Assembly (NCBI GenBank): GCA_947175245.1 | Contig: CAMWLW010000007.1 | Location: 1-57,351 of the forward strand | Origin: an uncultured Bacteroidales bacterium | GTDB taxonomy: Bacteria > Bacteroidota > Bacteroidia > Bacteroidales > Muribaculaceae | DNA length: 57,351 bases | Direction: 5' to 3' | Part shown: in pieces, positions 15,956 to 25,640 of the stretch | Numbering within the stretch: position 1 is the first letter of the stretch | Layout: every line of letters starts with the position of its first letter | Translations under genes and position numbers: made by a program | Notes under the pieces: generated by a model | What the model saw: the letters and a program-made list of their open reading frames with translations, nothing else | Told to the model about the DNA's origin: nothing | Databases searched by the model: none

Positions 15956-17587
15956 TTACTGGGCGAGGGTGCCGATTTTCTTGACTTTCTCTTCAAATTC
16001 CTCGGAGGTGAGGATTGAGTTCTTGCGCACTTTGCTCTTGTAGTTGTAGACGGTCTGGACCGAGTAGTGCAGGAAGCCGGCAATCTGGGTCATGTCGGTG
16101 ATGCCCATGCGTATGAGTGCGAATATGCGCACCGGGGTATTCAGTCGGCCTTTGGGCAGCGCATAGCGGTAGTCGGGTTGCAACAGGTTGTTGAACTCCT
16201 CGATGAAGTTGGGGTAGAGGTTGAGGAACGCGCGGTCAAAGTTCTCATACAGCTCGTCGAGCTCTTTCTCGAGCGGGCGCGATGACATCACGTAGACCTC
16301 TTCGACCTGGTTGGCTTTGATCTTGCGGTTGACGTTGATGCGGAATTTGTCGAGCTTGTCGACGTTGAGCGAGCACTGGTGCATGAAATAGCCCACGTAG
16401 CGCTCACGTATCAGGTTGGCCTCGGCCAGTTTTACCGACGCGCGCTCCAGGCGTTCGTTGGCCTTGGCGAGGTCGGCGCGCGAGCGGCTCACCGTCTGAC
16501 GCTGTTTGTAGAACATCAGCGCTATGACGGCCATTATCACGGCGAGCAGTGCCACGAGCCACATCACCATCTTGATGCGGTGTTGCTGGGCGTTGATCTG
16601 CTCGATGTATGACATCTCGACAATGGGATACACGCGGGCAATGACCGCGTTTTTGAAACTCGAGTTGTAATAGTTGGCGTCTTCGAGCGCAACGCGCATG
16701 TAGTTGTAGGCGCGGTCAATCTCGCCCGAGCTGTACATCATCTCGGCAAGCGCGAGCAGCGACTCGTTTTCTTTGACGGCTTGCTTGATGTCGGCGATCG
16801 ACGAGAGGATGAGGTAATATTTGTGCATTTCCTCGTTACCCTTGAGGTGATAGATGTCGGCGAGGGCCTTTGCCACCATCGCGGCATCATGGCTCTCGGG
16901 AACCTGTTGGGCATAGACGTCGTTGAAGATGGCGAGCGCGGTGTCATACTCGCCCACCTCGCGGCAGCGGTTGGCTACCTCCTTGCGGTACAGGTCGCTG
17001 CCCTCGCTGAACATGTTGATGAGGGAGTCGCGCCATGCGAGCCGTTCCTGATGGTAGAGTTCGCGCTGTGATTCCTCGTCAGAGCTTATCATCAGGTTCT
17101 CAAGATATTTGAGCTTGGCCCACGCATACAGCGGCCTTTCATCACCGAGCGAGTTGTAGTCGAGGCTGTCAAACAGGTCGTGTGACTTGAGGAACTGTCC
17201 GTTCATGGCATAAATCAGCGCCAGACGTATCTTGGTGTTGTTCACCTTGTTTATAAGTCCTGCTTTCTCGGCGATGATGAGGTTCTCATTGAGATATTTC
17301 TTGGCCGAGTCGCTGACAAACGACTCGTACAGGTCAATTATCTTAGAGTTGCGGTTATAGATATCGATCGGGTCGGTGAGTGTGTCAAGGCCGTTCTTCA
17401 GATCCCGGATAAGCCCCTTACGGTTGTTCAGGTATGTATCTCGGTTCTCAATCGCTTTATCAAGAACGCTCATAAGCGAGTCGATGGGGCTTTGGCACCG
17501 TGCCTCGGTGGCGCGCATGAATGAGCCGGCCAAAACAGCAATTGTTAAAAATTGTGAAATTGAAAATATCCTTGTAAGCCTGTGCAT
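15956..17587 (-). CDS. DUF6377-type membrane-spanning TPR/HTH regulator
   Basis: 543 residues: signal peptide, an ~300-residue TPR-like helical sensor region, a transmembrane helix near residues 335-355 (VMWLVALLAVIMAVIALMF), a coiled coil, then a C-terminal winged or LuxR-like helix-turn-helix (MGITDMTQIAGFLHYSVQTVYNYKSKVRKN). This architecture is typical of Bacteroidetes DUF6377 regulators thought to sense signals in the periplasm. It is transcribed away from the rhamnose operon across a 192-base divergent region, so control of that operon is plausible but inferred. A -7 box is visible upstream. Confidence 0.82.
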   Translation of the reverse strand: MHRLTRIFSISQFLTIAVLAGSFMRATEARCQSPIDSLMSVLDKAIENRDTYLNNRKGLIRDLKNGLDTLTDPIDIYNRNSKIIDLYESFVSDSAKKYLNENLIIAEKAGLINKVNNTKIRLALIYAMNGQFLKSHDLFDSLDYNSLGDERPLYAWAKLKYLENLMISSDEESQRELYHQERLAWRDSLINMFSEGSDLYRKEVANRCREVGEYDTALAIFNDVYAQQVPESHDAAMVAKALADIYHLKGNEEMHKYYLILSSIADIKQAVKENESLLALAEMMYSSGEIDRAYNYMRVALEDANYYNSSFKNAVIARVYPIVEMSYIEQINAQQHRIKMVMWLVALLAVIMAVIALMFYKQRQTVSRSRADLAKANERLERASVKLAEANLIRERYVGYFMHQCSLNVDKLDKFRINVNRKIKANQVEEVYVMSSRPLEKELDELYENFDRAFLNLYPNFIEEFNNLLQPDYRYALPKGRLNTPVRIFALIRMGITDMTQIAGFLHYSVQTVYNYKSKVRKNSILTSEEFEEKVKKIGTLAQ

Positions 17588-17620
17588 GAATTGTAGTGAT
17601 AATAAGTGGTTTATTTCCTA

Positions 17621-17628
17621 CAAAAATA
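17621..17628 (-). promoter_or_regulatory. -7 element of the DUF6377 gene
   Basis: On the minus strand this reads TATTTTTG, matching TAnnTTTG, 34 bases upstream of the start codon. Confidence 0.55.
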
Positions 17629-17744
17629 AAAAATACAACGACTTGTTATTGATTTTCAGGCGCATAATTAAGATATATTAACGATGATTGTTATTTAAAG
17701 TGAAAATATCGCCGGCGGCTTTATGACAGCGTTTTTTTCAATCG

Positions 17745-17758
17745 TCTTAAAATTAAGA
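17745..17758. promoter_or_regulatory. Palindrome in the rhamnose operon promoter region
   Basis: TCTTAA and TTAAGA (17745-17750, 17753-17758) form a 6-bp inverted repeat, 21 bases before the GH106 start codon. It could be a regulator half-site pair. The position fits an operator; the DNA is AT-rich so chance is not excluded. Confidence 0.35.
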
Positions 17759-17779
17759 TTACTATAAATATATGAGAAA

Positions 17780-20700
17780 ATGAGGTGCCTTTCATTATCA
17801 CTATTGCTTTTGTGTGCGTCGGTCTTGCCGTCGGCGATGGTTGCCCGGGACGACAGTCGTTCACAACTTGAAGATACGTTTGCACGTCCGTCAGAGGTTC
17901 CTACGGCAGTCTATTGGTACTGGCTGTCGGGCAATGTCACTCCCGAGGGTGTGGTCGATGATGTCAGGTCTATGAAAAAGGCCGGAATTACGCGTGCATA
18001 TATCGGCTTTCAGGGTCTTGACGAGGGACAGGCTCAGCAGGGTGACATAAAGATTCAGTCGCCCGAGTGGTATGAATGTGTACGTGCCGCTATGCGCGCG
18101 GCTACCGAGGAGGGTGTGGAGATAGGCGTGTTCAACTGTCCCGGCTGGAGTCAGAGCGGTGGCCCGTGGGTAAGGCCCGAGCAGTCTCAGCGTTATCTCG
18201 GTGTGGCCCGGTGTGAGGCACACGGTGGCGACAAGGTGATTGCCCTGCCACGTCCCGATAATATGCTCAGTGATGTAAAAGTGTTGGCATATAGAAAGAT
18301 ACCTGCCTATACGATAAGTGTCGCCACCGACAACGTGACAGCGACAGGTGTCGATAACGTGGTTGCCATGTTTGACGGCGACGGGTCGACCGCCGGCGTG
18401 ATCGTTGCCGACAGTTGCACTGTGATGATAAAGCCTGCCAAAGATGACTTCACACTACGTTCGGTATCGATAAAGAGTGTGTCGCCTATATCGGGCAACG
18501 TGACTGTCAGGGTGCTTGACGGCGATGTGTGGCGCGAGGCCGGCAACTTCAAAGTCGACCGCACCAACATGATGCCCGAGGTTGGTTATGACCCGCTGGC
18601 CGAGACGTCGGCGGCGATTGCCGCGGCTAAGGGCGACTGCTTTGCTCTCGATATGAAACTTAACCGTGACTGCCGTGTGAGCGAGATAACGGTGAGTGAG
18701 AGTCCTGTCGTAGACTCTTATGCCGACAAGATTTTGGCCAAGATGTTTCAGTCGCCACTGCCATACTGGAACGACTACAAATGGGGCCAATCGCCCGAGC
18801 TTGATAGCGATGTCGTGCTTGGCGAGAACGATATAATTGATGTGACAGCCTGCCGGGAAGGTGATAACCTTGTGTGGAACGTGCCCGACGGCGACTGGGT
18901 GATAATGCGTGCCTACATGGCGCCCACGGGTGTTGAGAACGGGCCTACGCTGCCCGGCGACGGTCGCGGTCTCGAGATTGACCGCTGGAGCCACGAGGCT
19001 CTCGTCAATCACTATGACAGTTTCATCGGCGATATAATGCGGCATGTGCCGGCCGATGAACGCCGCACGTGGCGCTACATCGTGTCTGACAGCTATGAGC
19101 GTGGCAGTCAGAACTTCGGCGACGATTTCTTTGAATATTTCACGGCCCGATACGGCTACGACCCGACACCTTATCTGCCGACATTCGGCGGTACGGTTGT
19201 TGGAAGTGCCGACCGCACCGACCGTTTCCTGTGGGACGTCAGGCGCATGATTGCCGACCGTCTCGCATACGACCATATCGGCGCCCTGAGTGAGCTTGCC
19301 CGACGCGACAGCATGAAACTGTGGCTTGAGCCTTACGGACACTGGGGTTTCCCGGGTGAGTTCCTGATGTATGGCGGTCAGAGCGATGAGGTTGGCGGTG
19401 AATTTTGGAGCGAAGGCAGTCTCGGCGACATCGAGAACCGCGCCGCCTCGTCGGTTGCACACACGTACGGTAAGCCGGTATGCTGGTCTGAGTCGTTCAC
19501 TTGTGGATGGAATGAGTTCGGACGTTCGCCGCGCATGTTGAAGCAGCGTGCCGACCGCTTCTTTACCGAGGGAGTCAATGCCTCGCTGCTCCACGTCATG
19601 GTATCGCAGCCCGACAACGACCGTTTCCCGGGCAACAACTGCCCCTACGGCACCGAGTTCAACCGCAAGAACACATGGTACCGTCAGCTCGACTTGTTCA
19701 CCGACTATCTGAAGCGTGTCGGTTACTTGCTGCAGCAGGGCAACTATGTGGCCGATGTGGCTTACTTTATAGGCGAGGACGCGCCGGTCATGACCGGTAT
19801 CACCGACCCCGAGCTTCCGTTTGGTTACCAGTATGACTTTATTAACGCTGAGGTTATAGAACGAGACCTCGCGGCGACGCCCGACCACAGGCTGACGCTT
19901 CCTCACGGAACGGCATACCGCCTGCTCGTGCTGCCACCGTCGCGCACGATGCGTCCCGAGCTGTTGCGCAAGATCAAGCAGCTCGTGGCCGACGGAGCCG
20001 TTGTGCTCGGTCCCAAGCCCCTGAGCTCGCCGTCGCTGCAAAACTATGGCGTGGCCGATGCCGAGGTCAAGGCGATGGCCGACGAGTTGTGGGGCACCGA
20101 TGATAACCCTCGCCCGGGCATACGCGGTTATGGCAACGGCCTGGTTATGACCGGTATCGATATGCCTCATGCGCTCGCGCTGCTTGGCGTGACGCCCGAC
20201 TTCGGCTATGTCGGTGACGGTAATCCCGATTTGAAATATGCCCACGTCAAGGGCCGCGACCGTGACATCTATTTCGTTACCAACCAAGGCAACGGGCCGT
20301 GTGAGGTCGAGGCGATGTTCCGCGATGCTGCCGGTCGCCGACCCGAGCTGTGGAATGCCATGCAAGGCTCGCGCCGCGACCTGCCCGAGTACAGCAGTAT
20401 AAACGGCCACACGACTGTACATTTGAAACTTGACCGGGCCGAGAGTGTGTTTGTGGTCTTTGAGCGCGAAGATACTGCGGCAAGTGGCGTTAACTATCCC
20501 GAGCCCGTCGACTCAATCACGCTCACGGGCGGGTGGGATGTTGACCTCGTGCCGATGACAGGTAAGAGCAAGCGTATAAAGCTGCCGCGCCTCGCTGACC
20601 TGTCGCTGTCTGACGATGAGTCGGTCAGATACTTCTCGGGCACGGCCATGTACACCACCACAGTTAAACTTGATGATGTCCCGGAGGGTCGCGTGGAACT

Positions 20701-20983
20701 TGACCTCGGCGATGTCAGGGAGATGGCGCGCGTCAGGGTCAACGGCGTCTATGCCGGCGGTGTGTGGACACAGCCTTACACGGTCGATATCACCGGCATG
20801 CTGAAAAAAGGAAAGAACAAAATTGAAATCGAGGTGGTCAATACCTGGGTTAATCGCCTTATCGGCGACTCAATGCTCCCCGAGAGCGAGCGCACGACAT
20901 GGACCTACTTCAAGACCCACGGCCCGCAGTCGGCCCTGCCTGCATCGGGTCTGCTTAAAGATGTAATCATTAAAATATACTAA
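17780..20983 (+). CDS. GH106 alpha-L-rhamnosidase, exported
   Basis: 1067 residues with a signal peptide (PSAMVA). The N-terminus has the GH106 pattern PTAVYWYWLSGNVTPEGVVDDVRSM and GVFNCPGWSQSGGPWV, typical of this family's barrel start; the C-terminus has a beta-sandwich with GTAMYTTTVKLDD and LDLGDVREMARVRVNGVYAGGVWTQPY. GH106 enzymes release terminal alpha-L-rhamnose from pectin side chains (rhamnogalacturonan) and flavonoid glycosides in a Ca-dependent reaction. The stop abuts the rhaB start with no gap, so release and catabolism of rhamnose are coupled in one operon. Length is usual for the family. Confidence 0.9.
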   Translation: MRCLSLSLLLLCASVLPSAMVARDDSRSQLEDTFARPSEVPTAVYWYWLSGNVTPEGVVDDVRSMKKAGITRAYIGFQGLDEGQAQQGDIKIQSPEWYECVRAAMRAATEEGVEIGVFNCPGWSQSGGPWVRPEQSQRYLGVARCEAHGGDKVIALPRPDNMLSDVKVLAYRKIPAYTISVATDNVTATGVDNVVAMFDGDGSTAGVIVADSCTVMIKPAKDDFTLRSVSIKSVSPISGNVTVRVLDGDVWREAGNFKVDRTNMMPEVGYDPLAETSAAIAAAKGDCFALDMKLNRDCRVSEITVSESPVVDSYADKILAKMFQSPLPYWNDYKWGQSPELDSDVVLGENDIIDVTACREGDNLVWNVPDGDWVIMRAYMAPTGVENGPTLPGDGRGLEIDRWSHEALVNHYDSFIGDIMRHVPADERRTWRYIVSDSYERGSQNFGDDFFEYFTARYGYDPTPYLPTFGGTVVGSADRTDRFLWDVRRMIADRLAYDHIGALSELARRDSMKLWLEPYGHWGFPGEFLMYGGQSDEVGGEFWSEGSLGDIENRAASSVAHTYGKPVCWSESFTCGWNEFGRSPRMLKQRADRFFTEGVNASLLHVMVSQPDNDRFPGNNCPYGTEFNRKNTWYRQLDLFTDYLKRVGYLLQQGNYVADVAYFIGEDAPVMTGITDPELPFGYQYDFINAEVIERDLAATPDHRLTLPHGTAYRLLVLPPSRTMRPELLRKIKQLVADGAVVLGPKPLSSPSLQNYGVADAEVKAMADELWGTDDNPRPGIRGYGNGLVMTGIDMPHALALLGVTPDFGYVGDGNPDLKYAHVKGRDRDIYFVTNQGNGPCEVEAMFRDAAGRRPELWNAMQGSRRDLPEYSSINGHTTVHLKLDRAESVFVVFEREDTAASGVNYPEPVDSITLTGGWDVDLVPMTGKSKRIKLPRLADLSLSDDESVRYFSGTAMYTTTVKLDDVPEGRVELDLGDVREMARVRVNGVYAGGVWTQPYTVDITGMLKKGKNKIEIEVVNTWVNRLIGDSMLPESERTTWTYFKTHGPQSALPASGLLKDVIIKIY

Positions 20984-22465
20984 ATGTCACATTTTCTTGC
21001 AATAGACTTGGGCGCGACGTCGGGTCGCACCATACTTGGAACACTGGCCGACGGACGGCTGACACTCGAGGAACTGACGCGCTTCCCCAACAGCATCGTG
21101 CGTCACGGCGGCCGTTGTTACTGGAATATATGGAGCCTGTATGACGAGATTCTGCGCGGATTGCGTGCCGCTGCCGGGCGCAAAGTCGAGCTCACCTCGA
21201 TAGGTATTGACACCTGGGGCGTGGACTTCGTGACGATAGGCCGCGACGGTCACATCATAGGTACGCCGCGCAGCTATCGCGACACTCACACCGACGGTGA
21301 GCCTGCCCGTTACTTTGCCGACCGACTGCCGGCCGATGAGGTGTACCGCCTCACAGGCATCCAGGTAATGCCGTTCAACTCGCTGTTCCAGCTCTCGGCC
21401 ATGAGACGCGCCGGCGCGTCGGCGCTCGATGTCGCCGACAAGGTGCTGTTTCTGCCCGACGCCCTGAGCTATCTGCTCACGGGCGAGATGGTGACCGAGT
21501 ACACGATGGCCTCTACATCACAGATGGTCAACGCCTCGACACGCCGCCTTGACGAGAAAATCCTGGCGTCGGTAGGCATGACCAGAGAGTGCTTTGGCCG
21601 CGAGGTGATGCCCGGTGAGTTAATAGGCACACTTAGCCGCGAGGTACAGCAGCTCACAGGTCTCGGCCCCGTGCCCGTAGTGGCTGTGGCCGGTCACGAC
21701 ACGGCGTCGGCTGTCGCTGCCGTGCCTGCGTCAGACGGCGGCGAGGGCTTTGCCTACCTTAGCTCGGGCACATGGAGCCTGATGGGCATCGAGATCGACA
21801 CCCCGATTATCAACGACCGCTCGGCTGCCGAGAATTTTACCCATGAGGGTGGCATCGAAGGCACGATACGTTTCCTGAAAAACATCTGCGGCATGTGGCT
21901 CCTGGAGCGCTGCCGCGAGGAGTGGACGCGCGAGGGACTCGAGACGTCCTATCAGCGGCTTGTCGGTATGGCACGCGATGCTGAGCCGTTGCGCTCACTC
22001 ATTTTTCCCGACGACCCGACGTTTGCCAATCCGGCAAGCATGACGGCCGCCATCACCGATTATTGCCGCCGCACGGGGCAGCCCGAACCGCGCACTCAGG
22101 GCGAGTTCACGCGCTGTATCTATGAGAGCCTCGCGCTGCGCTACCGTCAGGTGTTCGAGCTGCTTGAGAGCTTCGCACCGTTCGCTATCAAGCGCCTGCA
22201 TGTCATCGGCGGTGGCTCGCAGAACGATTTCCTTAACGCCATGACAGCCGATGTGCTTGGTGTCGAGGTCGAGGCCGGCCCGGTGGAGTGTACTGCCGCC
22301 GGCAATATCATGGTGCAGGCACGTGCCGCCGGCGAGGTGGGCTCGCTCGGCGAGATGCGCCGCATCATACGCGAGTCAAATCACCTGAAAACGTTTACCC
22401 CGTCGGCCGATTGTGACAGGGATGCAGCATACGACAAATACTTAAAAATAATATCATTATCATGA
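20984..22465 (+). CDS. rhaB: L-rhamnulose kinase RhaB
   Basis: 493 residues of the FGGY sugar kinase fold: the N-terminal phosphate loop DLGATSGRTILG (residues 7-18), GIDTWGVDF near 74, and the C-terminal ATP-binding segment HVIGGGSQNDFLNAMTADVLGVEV. It phosphorylates L-rhamnulose to L-rhamnulose-1-phosphate in the cytoplasm. Its start codon directly follows the GH106 stop and its end overlaps rhaA by four bases. The order kinase-isomerase-permease-aldolase is that of Bacteroides rhamnose operons. Confidence 0.95.
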   Translation: MSHFLAIDLGATSGRTILGTLADGRLTLEELTRFPNSIVRHGGRCYWNIWSLYDEILRGLRAAAGRKVELTSIGIDTWGVDFVTIGRDGHIIGTPRSYRDTHTDGEPARYFADRLPADEVYRLTGIQVMPFNSLFQLSAMRRAGASALDVADKVLFLPDALSYLLTGEMVTEYTMASTSQMVNASTRRLDEKILASVGMTRECFGREVMPGELIGTLSREVQQLTGLGPVPVVAVAGHDTASAVAAVPASDGGEGFAYLSSGTWSLMGIEIDTPIINDRSAAENFTHEGGIEGTIRFLKNICGMWLLERCREEWTREGLETSYQRLVGMARDAEPLRSLIFPDDPTFANPASMTAAITDYCRRTGQPEPRTQGEFTRCIYESLALRYRQVFELLESFAPFAIKRLHVIGGGSQNDFLNAMTADVLGVEVEAGPVECTAAGNIMVQARAAGEVGSLGEMRRIIRESNHLKTFTPSADCDRDAAYDKYLKIISLS

Positions 22466-23712
22466 ACGCAAAACAAATTGAACAGTCCTACGAGATAGCC
22501 CGTCAGCGCTATGCCGAGCTTGGTATCGACACCGATAAAGCTCTCGAAACATTACAGAACGTACAGCTCTCGCTCCACTGCTGGCAGACCGACGACGTGA
22601 CCGGCTTTGAGTCGGCCGGCAGCCTCACCGGCGGCATACAGGCCACAGGTAACTATCCCGGCAAAGCCCGCAACATCGACGAGGTTCGCGCCGACCTGCT
22701 CAAAGTCTGCTCGATGCTCGGCGGCAGTCACCGTATCAACCTCCACGAGATATATGGCGAATTCGGCGGTGAGAAAATCGACCGTGACGAGGTCAGCATC
22801 AAGCATTTTCAGGGTTGGATTGACTGGGCCAAGGCCAACGGTCTGAAACTCGATTTCAACTCGACATCGTTCTCTCACCCCAAGTCGGGCAACCTGTCGC
22901 TGAGCAATCCCGACAAGGGCATACGCGACTTCTGGATCGAGCACACAAAGCGCTGCCGCGCCATCGCCGACGAGATGGGCCGTCAGCTCGACGACCAGTG
23001 TATCATGAACCTGTGGGTTCACGACGGACAAAAGGAGATGACGGTCAACCGCATGCTCTACCGCTCGATTCTCAAGGACTCGCTCGACGAGATATACAAG
23101 ACCGAGTACAAGCACATGAAAGACTGCCTGGAGTCGAAGGTGTTCGGCATCGGTCTCGAAGCCTTCACCGTGGGCAGCAATGACTTCTATCTGGGCTACT
23201 GTGCCAAGAACAACAAGATTGTCACTCTCGACACGGGTCACTTCCATCCCACCGAGGTGGTGGGCGACAAGGTGGCGTCGGTGTTGCTGTTCTGCCCCGA
23301 AATCATGCTGCATGTTTCGCGCCCTATGCGCTGGGACAGCGACCATGTGACCATCATGGACGACTCGACCCTGGAGCTGTGCATGGAGATAACACGCTGC
23401 AATGCCCTTGACCGCGTGCACATAGGTCTCGACTATTTCGATGCCTCGATCAACCGTATCGGTGCCTATGTCGTAGGTGCCCGCGCCACTCAGAAGTCGA
23501 TTCTGCGCGGCCTGCTCGAGCCTGTATCAAAGCTCAGCGAGCTCGAACTCACCAACCGCAACTTCCAGAAACTCGCTCTGATGGAGGAGGCCAAGGCAAT
23601 GCCTTTCGGCGACGTGTGGAACATGTTCTGCCTGCGCAACAACGTGCCCGCCGGTGCCGATTTCATAGCCGAGGTCGAGAAGTATGAAACCGAGGTAACC
23701 TCACGACGCTGA
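22462..23712 (+). CDS. rhaA: L-rhamnose isomerase RhaA
   Basis: 416 residues, full length. Recognised by LSLHCWQTDDVTGFE, GGIQATGNYPGKARN, DFNSTSFSHPKSG, LWVHDGQKE and TLDTGHFHPTE, conserved around the metal sites of rhamnose isomerases. It converts L-rhamnose to L-rhamnulose using divalent metal. The start overlaps rhaB by four bases (ATGA) and the stop overlaps rhaT by one (TGATG). Confidence 0.95.
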   Translation: MNAKQIEQSYEIARQRYAELGIDTDKALETLQNVQLSLHCWQTDDVTGFESAGSLTGGIQATGNYPGKARNIDEVRADLLKVCSMLGGSHRINLHEIYGEFGGEKIDRDEVSIKHFQGWIDWAKANGLKLDFNSTSFSHPKSGNLSLSNPDKGIRDFWIEHTKRCRAIADEMGRQLDDQCIMNLWVHDGQKEMTVNRMLYRSILKDSLDEIYKTEYKHMKDCLESKVFGIGLEAFTVGSNDFYLGYCAKNNKIVTLDTGHFHPTEVVGDKVASVLLFCPEIMLHVSRPMRWDSDHVTIMDDSTLELCMEITRCNALDRVHIGLDYFDASINRIGAYVVGARATQKSILRGLLEPVSKLSELELTNRNFQKLALMEEAKAMPFGDVWNMFCLRNNVPAGADFIAEVEKYETEVTSRR

Positions 23713-24746
23713 TGGAAGCTCTTATTGGATTGCTCATCATCGCGATAGGCGCGTTCTGCCAGTCGAGCAGCTACGTGCCAATCAATAAAGTCAAGTCGTG
23801 GAGCTGGGAGTCATACTGGATTGTGCAGGGCGTGTTCGCTTGGCTGGTGTTCCCGCTAATCGGCGCCATGCTCGCTGTCCCGGCAGGTCACAGCCTGTGG
23901 GAACTGTTTGGCGGTTGTAACCCGTTCAACCTGTGGATGACGGTGTTGTTCGGCGTGCTGTGGGGCATAGGCGGCCTGACCTTCGGCCTGTCAATGCGCT
24001 ATCTCGGTGTGGCGCTCGGCCAGTCGATAGCCCTCGGCACCTGTGCCGCCCTCGGTACGGTCATGGGCCCGATACTGCTTAATGTTTTCTTTCCCGAGCT
24101 TGATGCCCTGTCGGCACTGACCGCCTCTGTGATAATCGGCGTGGTTGTGACGCTGGTAGGTATCGCCGTGATAGGCGTGGCCGGCTCGATGAAGTCGTCG
24201 ATGCTCACCGACGAGCAGAAGCGAGAGGCCGTCAAGGATTTCAACTTCCCCAAAGGCCTGGCGATAGCATTGCTTGCCGGCTTCATGAGCGGTTGTTTCA
24301 ATGTCGGGCTCGAGTTTGGCAGCGACATCAACTTCGGCGAGCTCACCCCGGCGATGTACCGCACATTGCCCGCCACACTGCTTGTCACAGTGGGCGGATT
24401 TGTCACCAACGCGGTCTACTGTCTGGTGCAGAACGCCCGCAACAGGTCGTGGGGCGACTATGCCAACGGGTCGGTATGGCTCAACAATCTGCTCTTCTGT
24501 GCATTTGCCGGCGCGCTGTGGTACAGTCAGTTCTTCGGCCTTAGTCTCGGCAAGGGCTTCCTGATCGGTTCGCCCACGCTCATGACCCTGTCGTTCTGCA
24601 TCCTGATGGCTCTCAATGTGGTGTTCTCCAATGTGTGGGGCATCATTCTCAAGGAGTGGAAAGGCTGCTCGCGCGCTACGATCATGACGCTCGCGGCGGG
24701 TATCGTGATACTCATAATCTCATGTTTTTTACCTCAACTGATATAA
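23712..24746 (+). CDS. rhaT: L-rhamnose/proton symporter RhaT
   Basis: 344 residues with about ten hydrophobic segments. Family motifs include AFCQSSSYVPINKVKSWSWESYW at the N-terminus, LWGIGGLTFGLSMRYLGVALGQS and SGCFNVGLEFG. It imports L-rhamnose over the inner membrane. Position between rhaA and rhaD with one-base overlaps on the 5' side supports the call. Confidence 0.94.
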   Translation: MEALIGLLIIAIGAFCQSSSYVPINKVKSWSWESYWIVQGVFAWLVFPLIGAMLAVPAGHSLWELFGGCNPFNLWMTVLFGVLWGIGGLTFGLSMRYLGVALGQSIALGTCAALGTVMGPILLNVFFPELDALSALTASVIIGVVVTLVGIAVIGVAGSMKSSMLTDEQKREAVKDFNFPKGLAIALLAGFMSGCFNVGLEFGSDINFGELTPAMYRTLPATLLVTVGGFVTNAVYCLVQNARNRSWGDYANGSVWLNNLLFCAFAGALWYSQFFGLSLGKGFLIGSPTLMTLSFCILMALNVVFSNVWGIILKEWKGCSRATIMTLAAGIVILIISCFLPQLI

Positions 24747-24747
24747 T

Positions 24748-25557
24748 ATGTCAATTCTTGATAATCGCCCGGCGCTGAGTGCCGAGGTATATAAAGTCGC
24801 CGAGGTTGCCGGCTACCTGTGGGAAAAAGGCTGGGCCGAGCGCAACGGCGGCAACATCACCGTGAACATTACCGAGCATGTCGACGACGCTATGCGCGCC
24901 ATGCCGGCCATCACCAAGCCTGTGCCCATAGGCGCCACGCTCCCTAACCTGAAAGGGTGCTGGTTTTATTGCAAGGGTACTAACCGCCGCATGCGCGACC
25001 TCGCGCGCCGGCCTATGGCCAACGGCTCTATAATCAGAATATGTGACGACTGTGCCCACTATGAGATTGTGGCCGATGAGCCTGTAAAACCGACATCAGA
25101 GCTGCCCTCACATCTTAGTGTGCACAACTATCTGATAGGTAAGGGGGCGAATTATAAGGCATCGGTTCACACCCACCCGATACAGCTCGTGGCTATGAGC
25201 CACAATCCCGAGTTCTTGAAAAAGGATGTGCTCACCCACCTGTTGTGGAGCATGATTCCCGAGACCAAGGCATTCTGCCCGCGCGGTCTCGGCATCGTGC
25301 CTTATATGCTGCCGTCGTCGGTTGAACTTGCCGACGAGACCATCAAGGCCATCGACGACAACTATGACGTGGTGATGTGGGAGAAGCATGGCGTGTTTGC
25401 CGTCGGTGATGATGTCATGGAAGCCTTCGACATGATCGATGTGCTCAACAAGAGTGCCGTCATATACCGTGATGCCCGCGCCATGGGCTTCGTGCCCGAC
25501 GGCATGACCGCCGAGCAGATGCAGGAAATATCGACCGTGTTCAACCTCCCCAAGTAA
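24748..25557 (+). CDS. rhaD: Rhamnulose-1-phosphate aldolase RhaD
   Basis: 269 residues, class II aldolase fold. The zinc-binding HTHPIQL (near residue 140) and VMWEKHGVFAVG (near 210) and the N-terminal AERNGGNITVN phosphate-binding stretch are clear. It splits rhamnulose-1-phosphate into dihydroxyacetone phosphate and L-lactaldehyde. It is the last gene of the operon. No lactaldehyde reductase or AraC-type RhaR follows, unlike in Bacteroides, so these must lie elsewhere. Confidence 0.95.
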   Translation: MSILDNRPALSAEVYKVAEVAGYLWEKGWAERNGGNITVNITEHVDDAMRAMPAITKPVPIGATLPNLKGCWFYCKGTNRRMRDLARRPMANGSIIRICDDCAHYEIVADEPVKPTSELPSHLSVHNYLIGKGANYKASVHTHPIQLVAMSHNPEFLKKDVLTHLLWSMIPETKAFCPRGLGIVPYMLPSSVELADETIKAIDDNYDVVMWEKHGVFAVGDDVMEAFDMIDVLNKSAVIYRDARAMGFVPDGMTAEQMQEISTVFNLPK

Positions 25558-25581
25558 GCACGCGTCAACCCCACAAATAAA

Positions 25582-25613
25582 GCGGGTAGGGAACCGGTTG
25601 GCTCTCTACCCGC
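25582..25613. terminator. Terminator between rhaD and the amidase gene
   Basis: An 11-bp stem with one G-T pair (25582-25592 with 25603-25613) between convergent genes. It probably serves rhaD and perhaps the opposite gene. Confidence 0.7.
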
Positions 25614-25640
25614 CTGCTATATAATCACTTGAAGTTGTAA

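Noticed and set aside
18455-20422. 655-codon open frame antisense to the GH106 gene
   Set aside because: It mirrors the codon bias of the GC-rich sense gene, has no recognisable motif and no promoter, while the sense gene has full family motifs.
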